64,000 nucleotides of DNA from Campanula takesimana (GCA_026119855.1 JAOWBW010000861.1:62001-126000); one strand, 5' to 3'. Positions 11,377-24,245 are shown, numbered from the stretch's first letter. A program made the numbers and translations. The notes: a model not told the origin generated them from the letters alone.

Positions 11377-14300
11377 TGTCGCACCCCAACCCGTGGTCCT
11401 ACTTGGCCCCACGTTCAGGACACGCATGGAAGACGTTATAAAACACTTTTAGAATTTTTTTTAAAATATACTTTCATAAAAGTTCTTATCACAAACTCAT
11501 TAAGTTGAAAACTTTCATTTCAACACACCACCAACTTTCACAAACGAAAGTACTTAGCCCCAAGGGCTTACACACTTTACTTACAAATGTACAATCACCA
11601 CACTTTAACAAAACAGGTGATACACGGATACAGTCTCGCTTACACTACTCCAAAGGTTATACATTTATATAATGTAACCTTTAAACCACACTTACTTTCC
11701 AAAATGGATTATCAACCCGACGTCCTCCCTTGTGAAGTGACCTATCCCCTTAGCTCACCTTTATCTAAGGAAAACAAATAAACAAGGAACGGGGTGAGAA
11801 TAAATCTCAGTAAGCTACTAAAATGCAACTACGTTACATGCTGAAATGATAATCCCAAAAGGATAATATCAATAAGCATTCACATAGCACATAACATGAA
11901 AGGAAAAGCCAACTCATCATACCACATATAAGGCGGAAATAAACACTCATAAGTGGATACTGAGCTAAGGTTTTCGAATCAAACATAACCATCTGAGAGG
12001 TATCAACTGAGCAGCACCAAAGGGCTGAAGCCGGTTCCGGAACCAAACAATAACAACAACAATAACGGGGGGAAAATGACACAAAGTTATAACCCAAAAT
12101 TCCAACCTCTGGCCCAAGGAAGGGGGTTAAAAATGGGAAACCAATGGTAGAAGCCTTACAATGAACTTGGCTCGTGTGCCATTATAATCCCTACCACTGC
12201 CCAACACCACAACAAGTACCAGCTGGACTTTAAACACGAGCATAGTAATAAATACTTGCTTAAACAATAACCGGGGCATGATTCCAAAGTAAGGAACCAC
12301 ACAAACACCTCATAAAGATGTAAATATGTTACTCATAAAAGAGTTCACAACATTGACATTGAGTCACAACACAATCCTTTATCAATGACATTAAGTCAAA
12401 CAACACAATCCTTTATCAATGACATTAAGTCAAACAACAATCTTGCACACATTCACAATCAATCCATTATCTAATATCTTAGCACCCCAAGACACCCCTC
12501 TAGGTGCTCTACACTAGGACCCAAACTAGAAAAGGATTGACTTCTAACTCAACAAGAGTGAAACATTTAAAAATTTCAGATGGACTGGGCGACCGCCTAA
12601 ACCAAATTGTGCGATCGCCCAAAATGCCCTGTTCCAAGATCAAAAACCTTCAGATAGATGTGCGGCCGCACGCCTATTTTGGGCGGCCGCCCAACCTACC
12701 CGCCAGGCCCAAAACTTGATAATTTTTCTCCCTTCGTTCCACCGTCCCAAATGTAGGAGTATACTTTTACTAACAACTAGGCAATACCCAGGAGTACTAA
12801 ACAAGTTCAAAACCAACTATTTCAAGTTTACTCTTTCCTTCCTACATAGTATGTTTATACTCCATTTGTCCCAAAATTACAAGTATCACCAAATTCACCC
12901 AAATCACAAAATTAACACTTACAAGTATCAAGTATAACATATATGACAATTTTAACATTTAAAGGGGAATTAGTAACTTACCTATTTCGGGAAAAAGTAT
13001 CGAAGAAATATGTTTTGATCGGGTAGAAATGACCTACTCGACTGTAATATACGGGAATTTTCTATTAATTATATTAAATAAATTTTCTATTAATTATATT
13101 AAATATTTAAATAAATTAATTGGCCATTATTTTAATAGTGGACTGGGCTTAATTGGTTTGTGCTCAATTTTTGGGCCTAGTAGAATAGTATAAAGTTGGG
13201 CTGATTTGGGCTTACTTAATTAAACATTTTTGGCCATTTTTAAGTCACTCACTCAATGATATCAGAAGGAAAAAAAAATAAAAAGAAAATAAAAGAACCC
13301 AGATGGATGGTTTTGGGCAGTAACGACAAGACAAAGAAAGAATAGGGTTCGTCTCATCGTCGCTTGCGGTAACGAAGAGAATAGGAGGGGGACTGTCTCA
13401 TCGTCGTTAAAGTCGGAGGTGAGGAGTCGATTAGGAGTAGTATAAAAGGGAGAGAGATGTTGTTCTAGGCATATACACAAACGAGGGGAAAAGCAATAAA
13501 ATCGCTCTATTGGGTTTGAATCGGAGAAAGGGAAAGGAAATTAAACATTGTTAGTGTTTATGATCGACATCGAATTAGTTGGAGGTAAGTTCCGATCAAT
13601 TGTCTAACTTTAGTAGTTTTGAGACAGTAGGTGAGTCAATTATGCAATTTAGTATTTATACTTTCTTCTGATTTTGAGACAGTGAGAATCCATGGTGTTC
13701 AATTTTGAAAAGAATGGAGTTTTGTGGGGTTATTGATGATTGTTGATGAATGGTGGGTGTTAATACATAGATTAATAATGTGTATAACTGGTTTATATGC
13801 ATATACTTAGACTAGGTGAGCATGATTGATCAACTAGTACATATCATGGTTCTCAAGATTTGGTCGAACATGGTGGGGTCTGTTCATGGGTTTTGTTAAA
13901 GAAAATGGTTACATTAATATGCATATACTTACAGTATTTGTTTTCAAAATGAAATATTGGAGAAATCAAGAAAAATGTTGGTGTTTGGCTGATGGGTGTT
14001 AGTGTGCTGCTATTGGTATTCAAATGAAGGAGGATTATTTTTCTAGGCAACCTCTGTCATAATTAATTCTACTCAGAGCTTGGGGTATTTTTTTTAAAAT
14101 GACAATAAACTCTATAAGAATATATTGTTTACAGAAACTCCTAGAGGTGTTAGTAAGATGCAGATTAGTCTTGAACTTAACAGAGTTTTAAATTGGTCCA
14201 TAAACCTTGTATTAATACTAAATATACTTTTGTTAGATTTTGGGAAGTTCAAGTGAAGGTCCGTCAATTTTTACTTCGGGATAATCAAGAACCGCAGTTA

Positions 14301-15697
14301 AGGTAAGGGATTTACGTCTCTTAGTCCAATTGTATATCGTTATCTATTGACCCTCCGTTCCTAGAGTAATTATTGTTTTACCGTTATGGCCGGTAATTTT
14401 GATTGGAATTCACTCTAAGCGTTTTCGTCAGTTGAACTAAATCTGACTTTAAATTGACATTGAATTATTGGTCAATTAAAGAACCTCATTGATAAAAGAA
14501 TGATCACTTAATGACACCCATTATTTGTGGGTTAATATTGATATACTATTGATACCCGGTCATGAGGGTTAGTTCATGACATGCCTATGTGGCATTAACC
14601 ATCGATATCGACACCACTGAAATTGTGGTTATATAGGTTATCCGGATATACCGAAACATTGATACATCGAATATTGTACCCCTTTGGGTTACTTTTTGAA
14701 TTTTGATTTGATGAGAAGAATATTAAGTGATCATAATTGATTTTTTCGCATTATCGAATATTGAATTGTGCCATGATTTCCTTTCTTTGTATTAAGAGGA
14801 AGATTATTGTTTGGATTTATTAAATTGTCCGTTTCATCGAAAATTGTTTATTGATACTCTTCTTTGAGGTCACACCTTCTTAGAAACCGAAGGGGCGGCG
14901 TATGACCTTACTGAGCATTGTTCGCTCACCCTTTCTCTAATTCTATTTCTTCAGGTTATAAGTAGGAAAGCAAGACTTTCAGTGGAGACATCTTTGAGGC
15001 GGACCCGAATAATGAAAGTAGTGATTTTCATATTTTAAGTAGACTTTTATTGAGATTGTAATAAATGCCATGAACTAGATTTGATGGCTACTAGCCGTTA
15101 GTAGTAAAAGACAATTGTTACGCTTCCGTTACTTATTTTGGATTGTGGTTAGATATACTAGCCGTGGAGAGTTGAATTGTAGTTATGTCCGTTATTCCTT
15201 TGTTTTGGGGACGGATTTATATTATTTAAAGGTGTTATAATACTCTGAAATTTCGGGCTGTCACATCGACGCCCTGATCATTTTGGTATAATTAGTTTTT
15301 AAAACGGAGAAGTAATTAAAAAGATAGAAATTAAAATAGGATGAAACTTACTTGTTTTTCGTTGACACAGAGAGAGAAAAAGAAAAAATATATGTATGTG
15401 TAACGCAGAGAAGGAGAAATGGTGAGGATAAGCATATTAAGATCTTTACCAATTTTCCACTTTGGTCCTTCAACTTTCATTTCTAACAATTAACCCCCTA
15501 AACTTATAATTCCACTAAGGACCCTATAGTTTCAACTAACTCAATTAACTCCCTTAACAATTATTACTCCCCAAATTTAAGTTAACACAATTAATCAAAT
15601 AAATAATGCAAGTCATAAAATATTATGCAACACATAATATCAATTTAAAACCCCCAAAAATATAAAATAAATAGGGACGGGTTTTGGGGTCGTTACA
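11377..15697 (-). repeat. 5' LTR of element B, split by a solo LTR
   Basis: LTR sequence occupies 11377-13042 and 15266-15697. Outer bases are TGTCGCACC on the left and CGTTACA on the right. Removing the insertion leaves an LTR of about 2.1 kb, matching A's 2177 bp. The GC-rich inverted motif cluster is at 12584-12695. Confidence 0.88.
13043..15265 (+). mobile_element. Solo LTR (2223 bp) with perfect 5-bp target duplication
   Basis: The sequence starts TGTAATATAC and ends GGGCTGTCACA, and is flanked by TCGAC at 13038-13042 and again at 15266-15270. It interrupts sequence that is continuous in the other LTR of element B near 7330. There is no internal region and no second copy, so it is a solo LTR left by recombination between two LTRs. 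GTATAAAAGGGA at about 13440 looks like a TATA box and suggests forward orientation. It contains no coding sequence I can support. The family is different from A and B, probably also gypsy. Confidence 0.88.
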
Positions 15698-16995
15698 AAT
15701 TTCAACCCCTTAAACCGCATATATCTTGGAACGGAAGGAGTAATTAACAATATAGAAGCTTCTATAGTTGCTCTTTTTAAAAAACATACCCATAATTAGA
15801 TTGTAAATTTTTATTTAAAAAAATTTTTTAATTTGAAAAAAACAACCTTATTTGATTTTTTTGAACCACTGTTTCCGGAAATACTTATTTTTTTTTTTTT
15901 TTTTTTTTTTGAATCCGCTGGTATTTCCGGTTTTAAATTTAATTTTTTTTGAAATAAAACATTAAAAAAAGTTTGTTGGATTTTATTTTTAATTAACTAA
16001 AGTTTTGAAAGTTTTAATAACAGAACTATTTGGAAAAACAATTTTGTTGTTCTGTATGATTTTCTATAGAGTTTATTATGTTTAATTTGGACTTAATTGA
16101 ATGAGTTATGGTTGCTCAAAGTTGAGTATTTAACAACAATTCAAATTTTTTCATGATTTTGAAGGCTTTTTTTGACATACTTACCTAGGATTTGGCGAAA
16201 AGTGTTAAAACAAATTTTGTTGTACTCTGTATGATCTTTCTATAGAATATTTATTTGGTTAATTTGACTGGATTTAAATGAATGAGTTATCAAAAGTTGA
16301 GTATTTAATCAACAAGATTTAATTTATTTATTTATATGTGATATCATCAGAATATAAATAAATTTCCATCCCTTATCATATTATTCCTCCGTCTCATTTC
16401 AATTGCAAAATTTCAAAAAATGTCAAAAAAAAAAAAAAAATTTTAACCCACTTGCATACTCACATCCACTAACCCACTAACTATTCTCTACCCCACTTTC
16501 TCTCTCCCACTCAACTATCAACACTCACAACACATCACTTTTTCACTTTTTTGCCCTGTATCAATGCGACCTAATAAATAAAGAAACTTTTATTAAATAT
16601 TCAACTTTGAGCAAATAACATCATTCAATTTAAGTCCAATTAATCAAATAAACATTCTATAGAAAATCATACAGAGTACAACAAAATTTGTTTTAACACT
16701 TTTCGCCAAATCCTAGTCTAAGTATGTCAAAAACAGCCTTCAAAATCATGAAAAAATTTGAATTGTTGATTAAATACTCAACTTTGAGCAACCATAACTC
16801 ATTCAATAAGTCCAAATTCAACAACATTCTATAGAAAGATCATACAGAGTACAACAAATTTTTTTAACACTTTTCGCCAAATCCTAGTCTAAGTATGTCA
16901 AAAAAGCCTTCAAAAAATGAAAAACCAAAACCATAAATTGTGATTTAAAATCAAACTTAAAACATCCCTCAATTTAATCCAAAAAAAAAAAAAAG

Positions 16996-17030
<35 letters not shown>

Positions 17031-18122
17031 TATTCAAAAAAAAAAAAAAAAAACAAAATTTCGCGAAAAAAAAATTTAAAAAAAATCAAAAGGTCAATTC
17101 CGGAAGTGGGACTTCCGGATTCAACATTAAAACCGGAAATCCCACTTCCGTTTTAGCAAAAAATGCTATTTTGGTAAATAAATTTTAGGGTTATGTTTAA
17201 TTTTTTTTAATAGTTGTCACCCTAAACAATATAGTTATCATTGTAAACTCCTTTATGTTATTTCAAAATTGAACATTGAATATTAATATTAAATCATAAA
17301 TACACATTTTCGTTAATCTTGCAGTAATTTGCAAATACATATTTCGAGTATTTTATTCAAGAAAACGTTTAGAAAAAACATAACCGCCTGCAGTTACACG
17401 TTTTCGTGCAGCAATTATTTTCAAAACGTTTCAATTAATTTATCCGGTCACATTCCCACACCATTATTTTCACGTATGAACTAACCACCCTTACAGTACC
17501 TCTTCAGGTATATCCAGTTTTCTTCCTCACTTCATCATTTGCAAACTTCATTGTAACTAAATCCCTATGCTTCACAACACTTGATTCAAAAGTAGTATAG
17601 GACGCTCTAAAATCAACCACTCCAGACAATTCAAAGTTTGGAAAATTATCTCCCCTGAAAGTGATATCAATCAGCCAAGATAAATAAATTGAGGACTATC
17701 ATCTTCCTCTATCATCCCACCAAGACTTGATTGCATCATTGTATGTATGCCCAAGCTGTCAAAATTTCAAATAAATAGGACGGAGGGAGTATAAGAAAAA
17801 AATCCTACTTTCCTCCTAGTTACTTGCAATAACGCAGCACCACTCTGACACCGGCATTCAGCCAAGCTGCTTCAATGGAGTAAATATAGTTACGCACTGC
17901 ATCATATCCCACTTGTGTTCAAGTTCCTACATTGTGCCTTCTGTATTCAACCATGCGACCTACCACCTCCAAATCACCAAGAGAAAGTAACTTTCCTAAC
18001 ATTCAAAATACAAAGGGACAAATACATGATTGAAATTGGAATTGCGTTGTCAATATTGAAGACTGTAAATTATAATCCACCAAAGTATTCTCAAAATTCA
18101 GTCATATATACACTCTAACTAT
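15698..18122. other. AT-rich intergenic region with a large inverted repeat
   Basis: No gene is visible. The stretch holds long A or T runs (for example 15891-15910 and 16981-17054), an imperfect inverted repeat (listed separately), and a GGAAGT-type palindrome at about 17099-17117. A decayed MITE-like middle section with CTCCGTCTCATTT is at about 16387-16560. The part from 17200 to 18120 shows nothing recognisable; a short open frame at 17915-18118 has no family features. Confidence 0.6.
16040..16870. repeat. Large imperfect inverted repeat (foldback-like)
   Basis: The left arm (about 16040-16310) reappears in reverse complement at about 16590-16870. Shared landmarks include TTGGCGAAAAGTGTTAAAAC, CTGTATGAT, CTATAGAAT and GAATGAGTTAT. 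Each arm contains the CTGTATGAT...GAATGAGTTAT block twice, so the arms arose from a tandem duplication. The spacer holds a different MITE-like sequence. Possibly a long-TIR or foldback-type element; no transposase is seen. Confidence 0.6.
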
Positions 18123-18124
18123 TA

Positions 18125-18387
18125 CTCTATCCGTCCCAAAATACTTGTAGTTCTAGAATTATGCACACATATTAAAACAAAACAATTAATGCATACCAAA
18201 TAGACTAATTTACCATTTGAATATTTCAAGTACCATTGTAACTAAATGATTTTACAGTGACAACTACCTATCATAAATAAGGATAGTCTAGGCAAAGTGT
18301 GCCAATATTTTATGGAAAAGTGCAAAACTACAAATATTTTGAGACAAAAAAATTATCCTAAAACTACATATATTTTGGAACAGAGGG
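18125..18387. mobile_element. Stowaway-like MITE interrupted by element C (ends at 23704)
   Basis: Begins after TA (18123-18124) with CTCTATCCGTCCCAAAATA. The other end, CTCCCTCTGTTCCAAAATA on the reverse strand, is completed by 23703-23704 and a second TA at 23705-23706, on the far side of element C. The MITE was therefore whole before C inserted 2 bp from its right end. Confidence 0.75.
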
Positions 18388-18834
18388 TGACGCAGCACGG
18401 AAGCGATAGAATTCGTGATTTAGCGCACTAATCACAAGAGCCTTCAAGCGAAGCACCCTCAACACAAGAAACCTTGGAATCCACCAAGAAATAGAGATAA
18501 ATCTCCAAGAACAAAAGTTCAATTGATAATAAAAGTTGTAACCCTAAAACAATGAAAGAAAAAGAGTATTTATACTCCTAACAAAATAACATAACCTAAA
18601 TAAAACATAAATCCCGAAAATAGCCCAAGTCTGCACGAAAAACGAGAAAAAACGCGATCTGTAACTTTTCTGCGTAACGACCACGCGGGCGCCTGGTTAC
18701 CCCCAGGCGGGCGCTCCAGTCGGCAGAACGATCAGCCATTTTGGAACTTAAATTCAAGCGTGCACTTGGCCCTTGGCAGGCGGGCGCTCGCTATGCCACT
18801 GTGCTGGAATTCTGCCTGGTCTGCTCCTACATCA
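18388..18834 (-). repeat. 3' LTR of element C
   Basis: 447 bp with TG...CA ends on the reverse strand. The U3 side contains repeated GCGGGCGC(T/C) motifs (about 18685-18790). The end of the gag-pol frame extends into it. Confidence 0.92.
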
Positions 18835-21800
18835 GTGTCCTCCACCTCTAAAGAACTCGACCCCGAGTTATCACTAGGATAAAGAACTCCATCTGCATGG
18901 TATTCATAAATATCCGCAACATTGAAAGTATTGGAGATATTCAAATCATCAGGAAGTGCCACCACATAAGCATAATGTTAATCTTGCGAGTAACTTTGAA
19001 TGGCACATATTTGCGAGGTTGTAACTTCTTATACGTCCCAACAGGAAAACGCTCCTTACAAAGAAATACCATCAAATCATCGCCAACCTTGAACACCTTG
19101 ACACGCTTCTTCTTGTCAGCAGCAGCCTTATTCTTCAAACCCGTTGCCTCCAATCTAGCCTTGACCGCCTCCTTGACAGCTTGCACGTCACTAGCCATAT
19201 TTTCAGTCGCTTGACTCACACCCCGACCCTTAGGTAACAGTACCAAATCCACCACATTCCTAGGAGTAGAAGTATAAACCAGAGAAAAAGGTGATTTACC
19301 CGTGGCCGAATGCACTGCACTATTGTAAGCAAACTCCACTTGCGGTAAAGCTAAATCCCACTGCTTCTGCTTGTCCCCACAAACACTTCTGATCATATTC
19401 CCCAATGTCCTGTTAGTAACCTCTGTCTGACCGTCCGTCTGCGGATGAGCTGTAGAACTCCGATTAAGCGCCGTACCAAACATGTGCCACAAAGTAACCC
19501 AGAAGTGACTCAAAAACTTGGTATCCCTATCCGAAGTGATGGATTTAGGAACCCCATGAAGTCGGACAACCTCTCGAAAGAAAAACTTCGCAATATTAGT
19601 CGCATCCGCACTCTTCTTGCACGCAATGAAATGAGACATTTTGGAAAATCGATCCACTACGACAAACACAAAATCTACACCTCGTTGCGTACGCGGTAAA
19701 CCCAACACAAAATCCATAGACAAATCTAGCCATATATCATCAGGAATAGGTAAAGGTAAATAAAGACCAGTATTTTGAGACTGACCTTTAGAAACCTGAC
19801 AGACATAACAACGCCTAACAATAGAACCAGCATCCTTCCTCAGTTGAGGCCAGAAATATCGCTCCTGCAAGCTAGCAATAGTCTTGTCTCGTCCCAAATG
19901 CCCACTAAGACCTCCACCGTGTAAATCTCGAATCAGCTTCTCTCGTAGAGACGAAACAGGAACACATAAACGATCCCCCTTAAACAGAAAACCATCCCGA
20001 ATATGAAAATCTGCACTAGGATGTTTACCCGCACACTTATCCCATAACTCCTTGAAATCTGCATCCTCCTCATAAAGATCCTTCAGCAAGTCAAAACCCA
20101 CAATTTCCTGAGACGGCGTGAGCAACAAAGAAGTCCTTCTACTTAAAGCATCGGCAATCTTGTTCTGAACACCTAATTTATGCTGAATAATAAAAGGAAA
20201 TTTCTGCAGATAACTAACCCAACGAGCATGCATCTTATTTATCATTTTCTGACTATGCAAAAATTTTAAAGCAAGATGGTCATAAAATAGAATAAACTCC
20301 CTCTGAACAAGATAATGCTCCCACTGTCGCAAAGCCCGATAGACTGCATAAAACTCCTGATCATATGCACTCCATTTCTGTCGAGCCTCACTCAACTTCT
20401 CACTAAAGAAAGCCACCGGTCGTTTTTCTTGTGAGAGAACAGCTCCAATCCCTACACCACTAGCATCACACTCCACCTGAAATATCTTGTCAAAATCTGG
20501 TAGTGCAAGAATTGGTGCGGTGCAAAGTTTTTCCTTGATGAGGGCAAAACTCTTTTCTTGCTCAAAACCCCACTGAAATTTACCCTTCTTCAAACACTCG
20601 GTGATAGGTGCAGTAATGGTGCTAAAATTACGTACAAACCTCCTGTAAAATGTAGCTAGACCATGAAAACTACGCACCTCGGTGACCGATATGGGGGATG
20701 GCCACTCCCGGATTGCCCTCACTTTCTCTTCATCAACCTGAATTCCATCCTCACCAACAACAAAGCCCAGGAAAAGCAATTTGTTGGTGCAAAATGTGCA
20801 CTTCTTAAGATTGATATACAACTGATTATCTTTTAAAACCTGCAACACTTGTCTAAGGTGTTCCAAATGTGCAGTTCTATCTTTACTATAAATCAGGATA
20901 TCATCAAAATAGACTACAACAAAGGAATTAATAATAAGACGGAATACCTGGTTCATCAACCTCATAAAAGTGCTAGGGGCATTAAATAGCCCGAATGGCA
21001 TGACAAGCCACTCATACAGTCCATCCTTGCTCTTGAAAGCTGTCTTCCACTCATCCCCAGGTCTGATCCAAATCTGATGGTACCCACTGCGCAAATCCAG
21101 TTTTGTAAACACCTTAGAACCGGATAACTCATCAAGCATGTCTTCCAAACGAGGGATAAGAAATCTATACTTGATGGTGATCTTGTTGATGGCCCTGCTA
21201 TCAACACACATACGCCACTGATTACCCTTCTTTGGCACAAGAAGGACCGGTACTGCACACGGGCTCATACTCTCCCTGATAAACCCCTTCCGCAGTAATT
21301 CTTCAATCTGCTATCAGATTATCTCATTCTCCTTGGGACTCATGCGATAATGTGGGAGATTTGGTAAACTAGCTCCCGAAATCAAGTCAATCTGATGCTG
21401 AATGTCCCTCATATTAGGGAGGTCATTGGGTAACTCATTAGAAACCAATTCTTGAAAACCCGCAAGAAGTTCTTCAGTATCCCTTGGTAACCCAATCTCC
21501 ACACTGAAAGAACCCAGTAGCCCTTTTATGACTATCGGACAAAAATACTCTGCCTCTTCAATAGCTACAGTAAGATCTTTCTCGTTCTGTATAAGCATCA
21601 AGACTGGTTCATTTTTCTCAACCTGCTTCTCAAAATGCATAACAGGAGCTATAGCAATTTTATGATTATCCCATTTAAACATGACTACATTATCCTTACC
21701 CCGATAAGTAATGTCGTGGTCATATTGCCATGGGCGACCCAGCAATATATGACAGACATCCATATGCAGAACATCACAAACAACCTCCTCCTTATAGTAT

Positions 21801-23200
21801 TTAACAATGGAAATAGGGACCCTGCAAGTCTGTGATACCCTGAGTTCTGAACCTTTATTTACCCATCCCAAACTATAGGGCCTCTCATGAGGTTCAATTT
21901 TCAACCCCAAGAAATCAACCAACTTTTGTGAAACCAGGTTTTCAGTGCAGCCATTATCAATAATCAAATTACATACCTTGTTCTTAACAGAACAGTGTGC
22001 TCTGAACAGGTTCTTCCTTTGTCCCTCTTCTTTGGAAGATAGGAGCATCTGTTGAAGAACACAACCCACTCGCTCCTCAGACTCCTCTTCAGCAAATTCA
22101 GCCCCTTCATACTCGTTATTCTCCTCTTGTTCCTCCTCTTCCTCTTCTAGTATCGCAGTAGTTCGCCTAGTGGGGCAAACGTTGGATCTGTGACCCTGTC
22201 CATTACAACGAAAGCATTTATCCCCTGTTGGTTTGGCATACGGATTGGGTGCCTTCTGTGCGGGATCCTTGCTTCCTGCAGAACTACTAGGATTGCCAGT
22301 ACCCTTAGTCTGCGGAGTTGGGTCCTTACCCACCGTCAACTTTTCTTTATCAGTCCCCGCTTCAGAACTACTCTGTGGAACCCATTTACGAAAAGAAGGG
22401 TTAAAATTCCTCGTACTCGACTTTTCCATGAGTTCGGCTTTCAAAGCCATCGTGGAAGCATCTGTCAAATTCCATACCTGATGCAATCCCATCTTCTCCT
22501 GTATGGAACTTTTTAGACCATTAATATAACGAGCAACTTTCTGATCCTCAGACTCCTCAAACTCAACCAGTACAGTATACCTCTGAAATTCCGTAGTATA
22601 CTCATCAACTGTTCTCTTGCCCTGCACACAATTGAGATACAGTTTGTACAAGATCTGCTCATAACTCGCCGGTAAAAACCTCTCAGAAATTAGCTGTTTC
22701 ATACGCCTCCAAGTTTTAACTGGCCCCTTTCCTTGTCGTCGTCTCTGTACTGCTAGTTTATCCCACCAAACTGCATCAGTAATCTTCAATCGGATCGCCA
22801 CCGTCTTTACCTGTTTATTTGCAGGTACTTCCATAACATCAAAAAAACGATCTACCTCATTCTGCCAGTCTAAAAAATTTTCAATCCCCATGGTTCCATA
22901 GAACAAAGGAATATATGCCTTAATTCTATAATCATGGCAGTTTCGATTATTACCTTCAACTGGTTCTTCATCATCAACAACCTCTTCTTTAGAACTGGAC
23001 TCTTCGTCATCCCGATTCTCTGCCCGTTGAGGACGTCGAACTGGATTTCAAACTGGATCAACCCTGTCTCTCTCACCCCTACAGTTCTGATTAACGTTTT
23101 GACCCTGTTGAGCAGCCACCAACGCAGCAATCTGTGTTGTTAAGGCAGCGATAGCGTTGGTACTTCCATCGATATCCGCCTTTGTAGCCTGATCTCCCAT
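18732..23200 (-). pseudogene. Element C gag-pol polyprotein (stops and one frameshift)
   Basis: One frame encodes gag, protease, RT, RNase H and integrase. The chosen ATG is at 23200, matching the start of the relative in element D. Gag core: GTMGIENFLDWQNEVDRFF near 22896-22840; zinc knuckle CFRCNGQGHRSNVC near 22215-22174. The protease has a DNG active-site triplet in place of the usual DS/TG. RT has an intact YFDD (about 20910). Integrase has its HHCC finger (HLGRDKT...CYVCQ), MDFVLGLPRT, SDRDTKF and HPQTDGQTEVTNRT, so the D,D-35-E residues are present. Breaks: TGA at 23050-23048, consecutive TGA TAG at 21316-21311, and a 1-bp deletion near 18980 that shifts the last part into another frame. 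No active product is expected. Confidence 0.9.
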
Positions 23201-23237
23201 AATGATTCAGTATGATGCAAAAGACAGGATATGACCT

Positions 23238-23249
23238 GCTCTGATGCCA
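23238..23249 (-). other. Primer-binding site of element C
   Basis: The reverse complement is TGGCATCAGAGC, two bases inside the 5' LTR. It differs from the initiator tRNA-Met complement TGGTATCAGAGC by one T-to-C change. Confidence 0.8.
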
Positions 23250-23251
23250 AC

Positions 23252-23697
23252 TGACGCAGCACGGAAGCAATAGAATTCGTGATTTAGCGAACTAATCACA
23301 AGAGCCTTCAAGCGAAGCACCCTCAACACAAGAAACCTTGGAATCCACCAAGAAATAGAGATAAATCTCCAAGAACAAAAGTTAAATTGATAATAAAAGT
23401 TGTAACCCTAAAACAATGAAAGGAAAAGAGTATTTATACTCCTAACAAAATAACATAACCTAAATAAAACATAAATCCCAAAAATAGCCCAAGTCTGCAC
23501 GAAAAACGAGAAAAACACGATCTGTAACTTTTCTGCGTAACGACCACGCGGGCACCTGGTTACCCCCAGACGGGCGCTCCAGTCGGCAGAACGATCAGCC
23601 ATTTTGGAACTTAAATTCAAGCGGGCGCTTGGCCCTTGGCAGGCGGGCGCTCGCTATGCCGCTGTGCTGGAATTCTGCCTGGTGTGCTCCTACATCA
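23252..23697 (-). repeat. 5' LTR of element C
   Basis: 446 bp, nearly identical to 18388-18834. Carries the same GC-rich repeated motif cluster, and a TATTTATAC stretch near 23431 that reads as a TATA-like box on the reverse strand. Confidence 0.92.
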
Positions 23698-23779
23698 GAG
23701 GGAGTAGCTAAAAGTGAGTTATACAATCTGAGGAACATAATTTTTTATTTTTTTTTAAAAAAAAAGTGCTTATCAACCT

Positions 23780-24245
23780 TCATATTACCGAGGCTTATAC
23801 CAAATTTCTCAAACAAAACCCACAAGGAACCAATCATCTCAATAGGCGTAGGCACTGGTACGCGCACTGGTACACGCAGTCTGGTCTCTGCAACACAAAA
23901 AAGTTAGCTGTCATCAAAGTGCTTCTCGAAGTACTTGATCTGGCCAATCTTCTTCTGAATGTAGACACCACCGCCATCCCAATCACTAAAACCATGGCCT
24001 AAAGAAGAAATATATAAGTCAAATCAAGTAGATTAAAACAGTGTAAATATACCCCATAAATCATCGAAATTTAATCAATCGCAACTGCAATTGCAATTAA
24101 TCCTAACGATCAGTCCTCAAGCAGTTGAAAAAGAATCAAAAGTTACAAAGTAGAGCGAAAATTGAGGTAAAAACACCTGAACATTGAACAGATTGAATGA
24201 GGGAAGAGAGGATGGCAAGTTGCAAGTAGCACTGTATCTAGTGTC
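23780..24245 (-). other. Possible spliced host transcription unit, product not recognised
   Basis: On the reverse strand a pyrimidine-rich leader (about 24245-24179) ends TTCAATGTTCAG followed by GTGTTTTTACC, a possible donor. A T-rich tract ending TTCTTCTTTAG (about 24003) looks like an acceptor, and GCCATGG follows at once. Two frames stay open after it: one from the ATG, and one reading FSDWDGGGVYIQKKIG. TTTTTTGTGTTGCAG (about 23908-23894) could be a second acceptor. The rest is not traceable. I do not recognise the protein. It may be a decayed or Helitron-carried fragment. Confidence 0.3.

Larger units (their letters stand above)
6739..15697 (-). mobile_element. Element B: decayed Tekay/Del-like retrotransposon, opposite orientation to A
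   Basis: Same family as A, inverted. The left LTR (its 3' LTR) is 6739-7757 and lacks about 1.07 kb corresponding to 11377-12449. The interior is 7758-11376. The right LTR (its 5' LTR) is 11377-15697, interrupted by a solo LTR at 13043-15265. The break in the left LTR falls exactly at A's end, consistent with A having inserted into B's LTR; the missing piece should then lie left of the window. Coding regions are broken throughout. Confidence 0.85.
18388..23697 (-). mobile_element. Element C: full-length Ty3/gypsy chromovirus-like retrotransposon, coding broken
   Basis: LTRs at 18388-18834 and 23252-23697 begin TGATGTAGGAG and end GTGCTGCGTCA on the reverse strand. Perfect 5-bp duplications GAGGG flank the element at 18383-18387 and 23698-23702. 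By eye the LTRs differ at about 12 positions plus one indel, about 2.7%. A single gag-pol frame runs leftward and its end continues into the 3' LTR, with a PPT-like AGAGGTGGAGGA inside the coding sequence. That overlap, the GPY/F-like C-terminus and the lack of a visible chromodomain suggest the CRM/Galadriel group of chromoviruses, CRM more likely (inference). Confidence 0.9.
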
